NCBI RefSeq assembly: GCF_902635505.1
Contig: NC_045429.1
Location: forward strand, 34,852,257 to 34,916,256
Origin: Sarcophilus harrisii
Lineage: Eukaryota > Chordata > Mammalia > Dasyuromorphia > Dasyuridae
Direction of reading: 5' to 3'
DNA: 64,000 nucleotides
Shown: positions 57,805 to 64,000 of the stretch, one piece after another
Layout: every line of letters begins with the position of its first letter
How positions within the stretch are numbered: position 1 is the first letter of the stretch
The notes under the pieces: generated by a model
Told to the model about the DNA's origin: nothing
The model's database searches: none
What the model saw: only the letters and a program-made list of their open reading frames with translations
Program-made: the position numbers and the translations under genes

Positions 57805-57915
57805 ATAAAGACATGTACCTACCTCAAAGGGCTGTTGTGAGAATTATGAGAATGTCTGTAAAGCATTTTATAAACCGTAAAATCCCTATAAAAAGGTTAG
57901 TTAATAATACTATCA
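57805..57915 (+). mobile_element. MIR 3' fragment
   Basis: 'cctcaaagggctgttgtgag', 'tgtaaagcattttataaacc': the 3' part of a MIR-type SINE. Confidence 0.6.
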
Positions 57916-58485
57916 TTATTTTGGAGCTCAAATTTTTTCAACATCCACCAGAATGCAATAGATAATTTTCTATGGAAGTGTATCCAGTAGCTAGGTAGAC
58001 ACCTGGATTTGAGCAGAGAAGTTGAATAAGATTCTAGGGTGGAAAAAAAGCATATACTAAGTGTTAATCCATGCAGTGGGGTATTTGATACAGTTCTCAT
58101 GGTTTGAGGGGGGCAAAGTTAAATACGCTGAAATAAGAACCAGAAATTCCAAATATATGAAACAAGACTTAAAAATCAATTTCAATTTGCACATTTAGTT
58201 AGAATATCGAGCCAAGGCTAAAAAGACAGGATTGCTATTCCCAGAAATTCTACTAAAGAAAATGGGGGAGAGGCTAAAAAACTCTGTGGGAGTTACAGCT
58301 TCTTCAGCTAGAAATGAATGTAAATAGCAATTTTTCTGTCTTGGCTAGAAACCCTGAAGGTCTTTCTCTCCCAGATTGATTTTTTTTTTTTTTTGACTAG
58401 GTAAAAAGAGGCTATTATCTGCACATTTCTTACCCAGTCTTAATTGCTGATTGGACATTGCCTCAATCAAACTGAGACCTGTTAA
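57916..58485. other. Intronic DNA, unassigned
   Basis: A T-run at 58380-58394 is the only obvious feature. Confidence 0.35.
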
Positions 58486-58489
58486 GGAC

Positions 58490-58680
58490 TTTAACTTTAA
58501 AGTCTCTCATGGCATCGAGGGCCATCTATAGTCATCTTGATCTATATATGGTCATTAGACCTAGATAGTGCCAGAGGAAAAAGACTGGTGATCTTAAATC
58601 CATTTCACTCACATTTTATAGCATCACCTTCCTAGTGTCATGATCTTCTTTGAGAACAAAGAACAAACAAAACCAACAAG
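58490..58680 (+). mobile_element. RTE-tailed SINE
   Basis: 'aagtctctcatggcatcgag', 'ggccatctatagtcatcttg', 'tagtgtcatgatcttctttg', 'agaacaaacaaaaccaac'. Confidence 0.75.
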
Positions 58681-58863
58681 GGGCAGCAACATTCCAGCTT
58701 CTTCTTGAAAGAAAAAAAAAATAAAACCTTGAACCTATCAATCTCTTGTAATAAGTCTGGGATCCACAGATAGATTTAAGAAGATCCATTACAATGGAGA
58801 GAAAGAAATAAACTCCTGTGATTTTATTTCCAGGTACCTCTAAAATTTAATATTTCTTAAAAG

Positions 58864-60165
58864 TATTTAAAAACATTATTCTAAAAAGAAAAAGGACTTA
58901 TGTGTGCAAAGTGATGTACAGCAGCTCTTTGTGATGGCTAAGAATTGGAAATTAAGGGGATGCCCATTAATTGGGAAAAGTTGAGGTATATGATTGTGAT
59001 GGAATACTATTGTGCCCTAAGAAATGATAAGCAAGATGGGTTTCGGAAAAATTTGGAAGACTTACATGAACTCATGCAAGGCGAACAGAACCAGGAGAAT
59101 GTTGTACACAGCATAACTGCAATATTTTAAGGATAATCAACTGTGAAAGATTTTCTTCCTCTGATCAAGACAATGATCCAAGACGAGTCCAAAGGATCCA
59201 TGATGAAAAATGCTACTTCTAGAGAGAGAAAAAGATGAATTCTGAATACAAAACAAAGTATACTTCATATTCATTTTCTTTTTCCTTCTGGTAAATTAAT
59301 TTATTTTTATTATACATTACTTTATGAATCATGTTGGGAAAGAAACATCAGAGTAAAAGGGAAAAAACCATGGAATAACCATGGAAAAAACAGATTAAAA
59401 AAATGGGAAAAAAAAGTGTACATAGCATGTGTTGATTTACATTCAATCTCCTTAGATCTTTTTCTGGATGTAGATGGCATTTTCTGTCCAAGTCTATTGG
59501 GATTCCTTTGAATCACTGAACCCTTGAGAAAAACCAAGTTTTTCCACAGTTGATCATTGCACATTCTTGCTTAATCATGTACAATGTATTCCTGGTTCTG
59601 CTTGTTTTGTTCAGCATCAGTTCATGTAAATCTTTCTAAAATCAGCTTGTTCAACACTTTTTATAGAACAATAATATTCCATGATCTTCATATACCACAA
59701 CTTGCTCAGCTATTCCCCAATTGATGGGCATCCATTCACTTACTAATTCTTTGCCACCACAAAAAGAGCTGCTACAAACATTTTTGCACATGTGGGTCCT
59801 TTTCTCTCATTTAAGATTTCCTTGGGATACAGACCCAGTAATGGCTCTACTGGGTCACAGAGTATGCAGTTTTATAGACCTCTGGGTATAGTTCTAAATT
59901 GCTCTCCAGAATGGTTGAACCATTTCACATTTATTCATTTTCTTTATTTTCCCTGTGTGTGTATGTTTTCTTTTACAACATAGCTAATAAAAAAATGTTT
60001 TGTATGACTTTCACATGTACAACCAGTATTCTACTGCATGCCTTTTCAAGGGATGGGGGAGAGGCAAAAAGGAGGGAGTAATTTGGAATTAAGAAATTTT
60101 TTTAGATAAATATTTAAAAGTTTTTAAAATGTAATTGGGAAATATTTAACAAAATAAAATGTTAT
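58864..60165 (+). mobile_element. Old L1 copy interrupted by another L1
   Basis: ORF2 3' end: 'gcagctctttgtgatggcta', 'gatggaatactattgtgccc'. The element resumes at 59946 with its 3' UTR, 'acatagctaataaaaaaatg', then the A/T-rich terminus near 60150. Divergence suggests an older subfamily than the copy at 27446. Confidence 0.75.
59282..59931 (-). mobile_element. L1 inserted into L1, 14-bp target duplication
   Basis: Minus-strand ORF2 and 3' UTR: 'tcagcatcagttcatgtaaa', 'acaataatattccatgatct', 'ccccaattgatgggcatcca'. Identical 'tattcattttcttt' flanks it at 59268-59281 and 59932-59945, so the older plus-strand L1 was the target. Confidence 0.85.
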
Positions 60166-60262
60166 TCTGAGAAGGGGGTTATAGTCTCCAGAGAGCCAAA
60201 GGCAGCCATGACAGAAAAATAGTTAAGAATCCATGAGTCATGGAGATTCTGTTTTTTATTTA

Positions 60263-60373
60263 CAAGAGAGAGAGAAAAAAAAGAGAAAGGGAGGAAGAAG
60301 GAGAGGGAGAGGGAGAGGGAGAAGAAGAGAGAGAGAGAGAGAGAGAGAATGAGAGAGAGAGAGAGAGAGAGGT
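60263..60373 (+). repeat. GA / GAGGGA microsatellite
   Basis: GA runs interrupted by GGGAGA units; about 110 bp. It would be a polypyrimidine tract in the LRRC8C pre-mRNA. Confidence 0.95.
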
Positions 60374-60612
60374 GCTTGCTATTGGTTTCTCACAAATCCC
60401 TATCAAACCCTAGTACTACAAGGAACCTACAAATACAGAAAAGAGTTGAAGGAAGAGTAGACTAAGGAGAAAAGGTCTTGCTAAAATTAGTCTCTCAGTG
60501 TGATGCTATGGTTGTAAAAAAATTCCAAGATCAGAGGCTGTAATTGTATATAAAATCCAAATTTTTGCTCTACTTGGTGTCTAAGGGACATATGGACCCT
60601 TAGGCACAAGTT

Positions 60613-60975
60613 TTGAAGTATTCACACTCTTTTGTCAAAGAGATCATTCTCACTGGACTGACAAAAGAAAATTCACAATATGGTATAGCAATGTCTTACA
60701 TTATTAATTTGAAAAGGATGCCATGTGTTGCTAAAATCAATAACATCAACAAGAGTGGTGTAAAAATCCTTAACAATGATCTGAGAGAACAAATGTGTTT
60801 CCTGTTAATTGCCAGTAGTATTGAAATGGTGTCATCTGATGATCTAAGAGAATTCTTTTCAGCACCGTATTATAGAATCATAGAGAATGGAGAAAAAAGA
60901 AAAGCTCATTCATTCTCATCAAGGACTGCCATTCTCTATATGGAAATATTCCAAAGAATGATGAACTCACAATGA
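60613..60975 (+). other. Unrecognised 120-codon open frame
   Basis: A plus-strand frame antisense to LRRC8C, in its intron. The predicted product is basic, without a signal peptide, membrane segment or motif I can name. No CpG island, no clear poly-A signal at a sensible distance, and no known repeat. It may be a chance frame or a piece of an old processed pseudogene. Confidence 0.12.
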
Positions 60976-61034
60976 GAAATTCTAGGAAGATGAAAAGTAA
61001 ATGGTTTGGTTGAGGCACCAATACTATAAGAATA

Positions 61035-61260
61035 ACATTATTTATTCATAATAGTATAATAGCTAACATTTATGTAGAGATTGAAGATCTGCAAAACTCT
61101 TTACAAATTGTATCTCATTTGATCTTCAACCTTAGGAAGAAGGCACTTATTTTAGTGTCCCCATCTTACAGATGAGAAACTGAAGCAAAAGATGAAGTGA
61201 CACAGCTAGTAAATACCAGTATCAGAGACCAGACTAGAACTTAGGAAGTCCTAATACCAC
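61035..61260 (-). mobile_element. MIR / CORE-SINE
   Basis: 'atagctaacatttatgtaga', 'tatctcatttgatcttcaac', 'cttacagatgagaaactgaa', 'gtgacacagctagtaaatac'. Confidence 0.75.
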
Positions 61261-61454
61261 TACTGTTTTACCTAATACCACTAAAACTACTGTTTTATCC
61301 ACTTTACCTCCTACCTGCCTTAGTGGTATTTTATTATATTATGTCCCTGCAGTCAGGAATTCTTAGATGTGAAAAAAAATGTTTTAATCTCTGGTATAAA
61401 GAAATCATGTAATCCTGGACAAGTCATTTAATTGTCCATTTTCCCTAACAATTC

Positions 61455-61650
61455 TCTAAGTCAATGCTTCTCAAAAAATGGTTCTGTTTTTGTAATAATA
61501 TTAAGATATTTTAGTTTCTAATTTAGTTTTCTAATGTGGTAAATATTGATAACCCACATAAACAAAAGCTCTTCTGTCATCAATGATTTTTAAGAGTATA
61601 AAGGATCCTGAGATCAAAAAATTTGAAAAATGTTGTTGATCTAGGTTATA
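61455..61650. mobile_element. hAT-like DNA transposon remnant
   Basis: 'gtaaatattgataacccaca', 'taaacaaaagctcttctgtc', 'caatgatttttaagagtata', 'cctgagatcaaaaaatttga': an old mammalian non-autonomous element. The end is shared with 1490-1680. Confidence 0.45.
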
Positions 61651-61789
61651 GAGGTCTGAACAATACACATTGATAGAAAGAGTTCTCCCATCGGTGAAAT
61701 CACAGATCTAGAGAAAAAAATGAGCAATGGTACATAGTAAATAATGGTAGTCAACTTATAAAGGGTTTTTACAGTTTGCAAAGTATAAC

Positions 61790-62000
61790 CAGCACCATGA
61801 GCCAGTGGGAAGAACACTGCCTCATGAGTCAGAAGAACAAACTAGGCTCAAATCCTACTTCTAACACTTACCATTTGTGACCCTGCCTTCACATTCCTAT
61901 GCCTCAGTTTCCTCATCTGTAAATTGATGAAGATGGATTACGTGGGCCTTTGAAGTCCCTTCCAGCCTTATGAGCCTATGCCTTGGAGATGTTTATAGAG
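61790..62000 (+). mobile_element. MIR
   Basis: 'gccagtgggaagaacactgc', 'tatgcctcagtttcctcatc', 'ggcctttgaagtcccttcca'. Short reverse MIR pieces flank it (about 61705-61785 and 61985-62105). Confidence 0.75.
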
Positions 62001-62105
62001 TATTATCATTCCCAGTTTAGAGATGGTTGATTCTTGTCAATTATTCCATAAAAAGTAATTGACTGAGCTTTGAATTCAGGTCCTACCAAATATAGCCTAC
62101 CTGGC

Positions 62106-62950
62106 TATATTAATTTAAAGATATGTTAATAAAAATTCTAAAAATTTTTCCTCTTATAACATTCATACTCAAATGTCCTAGCCTACTTCTTTCCCCAAAC
62201 TTGAGCAGAATGCTGAATTGTCCTGGGCACAGAATTTTATCAGTGTATGTCTAAACCTGTCCTAATTCAGGTTTTATTTTAAGCATCCCCATTAGCACCC
62301 TTTGCAAACTCATCCACACTCTGAATTCCGACATATAAAATATACCCATGCAAGTGAAAATTTCTGAGCATCCTTTCGTGAGGTCAAATCTGATTTGGCA
62401 GAAAGGAAAAAAGAATCCATGAGGGCTGGTAAAATGTAAAAGCCAACTATCCTTAGGGTAAGTTTCTAACATCATCTTTTTTGAACTTATCAAGGGTTTA
62501 CCATTGGCCTAAATTACCAAACAATCAAAACTACTTCATCCCACTTGCAGATCCCAGAGCTGCTGGGGGTCCATGGTGACTTCTTTGAGAGATGTAGACA
62601 GTAACCTGGATTACAGCATCATTGGGATTCTGGATCTCAGATGTCACTTCCTAGAATGAACCACAATAGAGACCATCTGAAGGCTGAGAGAGACAAATCA
62701 TCTATGGTAGCAGCCTTGAGTCATTTCAATGACTTTTTTTTTTTTTTAATAAAGAGAGCAGGAAATACCTTTCTTCTGTTGAATTCACAAGGACAGGTCC
62801 TTTGGGGCTTCATAAGGGTGGACGTCTCCTAGTTCCTGTTTCCATTTTAGAACATTTAGCTATATTTGGTAAGAGTCTGGGTTGTTTGGAATTGGATTTT
62901 AAGAAGATAACCTGAAATCTCTGAACAAATATATAAAGCAAACATATGTT
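62106..62950. other. Intronic DNA, unassigned
   Basis: No exon or repeat family recognised. T-run at 62738-62749. Confidence 0.35.
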
Positions 62951-63289
62951 TTTTGGGTGGGCGGAATTCTGGGAAGATGGTGGAATAGGTCAGAAATTCC
63001 AAGCTCTCCAGATTTATTCCATAAACAAGATGAAATGGCATTGTGAATGTAGAGGGGCAAAAATATATGAGTTGGAGCAAAACAGTGGTCCTCTTGGGAC
63101 AACTAGAGAAGACCCCAGTGAGGACATGTTAGGAAAAACCCTAAGAACCAAAGTTTGGCCTGTGTGAAATGCAAATATCTCCAGGCTATTTCCATAGAAG
63201 TAACAAATAAGCCCTGGGGACAGCTAGATTGAGTTGGTAGCCTCAGCTTCAGCCTCAGCCACTGGAGTTCTTCACTCCCAGACATTGTT

Positions 63290-63308
63290 GGGGGGGGGGG
63301 GGGGGGGG
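63290..63308 (+). repeat. G19 homopolymer
   Basis: Nineteen G in a row within the L1 5' UTR. Its length may be an assembly estimate. Confidence 0.9.
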
Positions 63309-63868
63309 CAAACATTTGAGCAGGGCAAAATTAAAGGACTCTCTGGGGCTGAGGGATGTCAGGTCCAACTGTATAGTCCTGGGCTGTGAGAAGGAACCAG
63401 CACTGGCTCAATGAATGCAGAAGCAGTACTTGAGGGATGCTGCTGGCTGTGACACTTGCAAGGGAGCTGAGTTCCTGGTTTTGGTTTCAGGTCAGAGAAT
63501 TGAAAGTTTCAGCCACTGGAAGATCCAAGAGCATTTTCAGCATAGTATGGCTGGAAGCCCTATGACAACTTCAAGGGGGAAAGAGGTGGCGAGAAAGCAA
63601 AGCACTGAAAATGCTTAGAAGAACTTTAACAAATCCAACAAACACAAAGCTTTGGTCCTGGCCTTACTGTTCATTTTTATTAGACCTACACATGCAAGTT
63701 TTGGCAATCTAATGAGAATGCCCTTAAGATTCATTCAAATTTAAAGGAGCAAGTTGGGCTCTGGACATACTCAGAAAGACCTGAAGCCAGAGTCACTGTC
63801 CTGCATACCCCAGGACTAGAAGTGATTAAAAAGCTGCTAAAAATTAAAACAACAACAACAAAATAAAA

Positions 63869-63988
63869 ATGAATAAGCAAAGGAGAACAAATTCAATCAT
63901 AGACAGCTACTATGGGGATACAGAAGAACTGGGTTTGTTTTCAGAGGAGGATTCTGAAACAAAAAGTCTCTCCTATCCCAAAGAGTAA
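63869..63988 (+). pseudogene. L1 ORF1 start, interrupted
   Basis: Begins MNKQRRTNSIIDSYYGDTEE, polar and charged as at L1 ORF1p N-termini, with an A-rich leader just before the ATG as in other L1s. The frame ends after 39 codons (TAA 63986-63988), so this L1 copy cannot make full-length ORF1p from this frame. Known of L1: ORF1p is the RNA-binding trimer. Confidence 0.55.
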
Positions 63989-64000
63989 CGCCAGATGGTC

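Larger units (their letters stand above)
45171..64000 (-). other. LRRC8C: LRRC8C intron (to window edge)
   Basis: The exon coding the first 46 residues (conserved KPWWDVFTDY region) should lie at higher coordinates. I looked by eye for its reverse complement and did not find it, so the intron probably runs past 64000. Coding-like matches inside are repeats only. Confidence 0.7.
62955..64000 (+). mobile_element. L1 5' region (UTR and start of ORF1)
   Basis: 'ttctgggaagatggtggaat' resembles the 'aagatggc' start of mammalian L1 5' UTRs. About 900 bp of 5' UTR leads to an ORF1-like start at 63869. The element leaves the window, so it may be long; most other L1 copies here are 5'-truncated. Confidence 0.7.

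Noticed and set aside
45171-64000. The missing first coding exon of LRRC8C
   Set aside because: I looked on the minus strand for sequence coding the conserved N-terminus and saw none. It presumably lies beyond the window. A translated search would settle this.

Overview
The window is mammalian nuclear DNA, almost certainly from a marsupial and more likely an Australian than an American one. The evidence is the repeat content. There are many tRNA-derived SINEs with the head 'ggcagctaggtggtgcagtgg' and the tail 'tttgccaagaaaaccccaaa'. There are also L1 copies of the marsupial type, RTE-tailed composite SINEs, abundant old MIR/CORE-SINE, L2 and L3/CR1 copies, and gamma-like endogenous retrovirus (ERV) remains. 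Family names come from remembered consensus sequences; no search was run.

Only one protein-coding gene is firmly supported: LRRC8C, a subunit of the volume-regulated anion channel, on the minus strand. Its large last coding exon (42897-45170) is intact and encodes 757 residues. With the 46-residue first coding exon known in mammals, which I did not find here, the protein would be 803 residues, the same as human. The 3' untranslated region runs leftwards from 42896, possibly to about 40.2 kb or further. Everything from 45171 to 64000 is then intron of this gene. In other mammals the neighbours are LRRC8D downstream and LRRC8B upstream, so 1-40 kb is probably the LRRC8C-LRRC8D intergenic interval.

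Layout: 1-19 kb holds old L2, L3, MIR and SINE copies, a roughly 280-bp inverted repeat pair (4.4/5.6 kb) and a purine-rich tandem array (5.9-6.4 kb). 19.4-28.6 kb is a cluster of broken ERV pieces on both strands, with LTRs and SINEs inserted into them. 28.6-37 kb holds several LTR-like copies from at least three families, plus RTE-tailed SINEs and L3. 37-40 kb is older repeats and unique sequence. 40-45 kb is LRRC8C. 45-64 kb is intron with SINE, L1 (one copy nested in another), L2, MIR and hAT-like remnants, ending in the 5' part of an L1 that leaves the window.

I found no tRNA or rRNA gene, CRISPR array, operon or new gene system. What deserves a second look is structural: inverted and tandem duplications, a short near-perfect palindrome, dated nested insertions with target-site duplications, and a few repeat-free stretches that may be regulatory.
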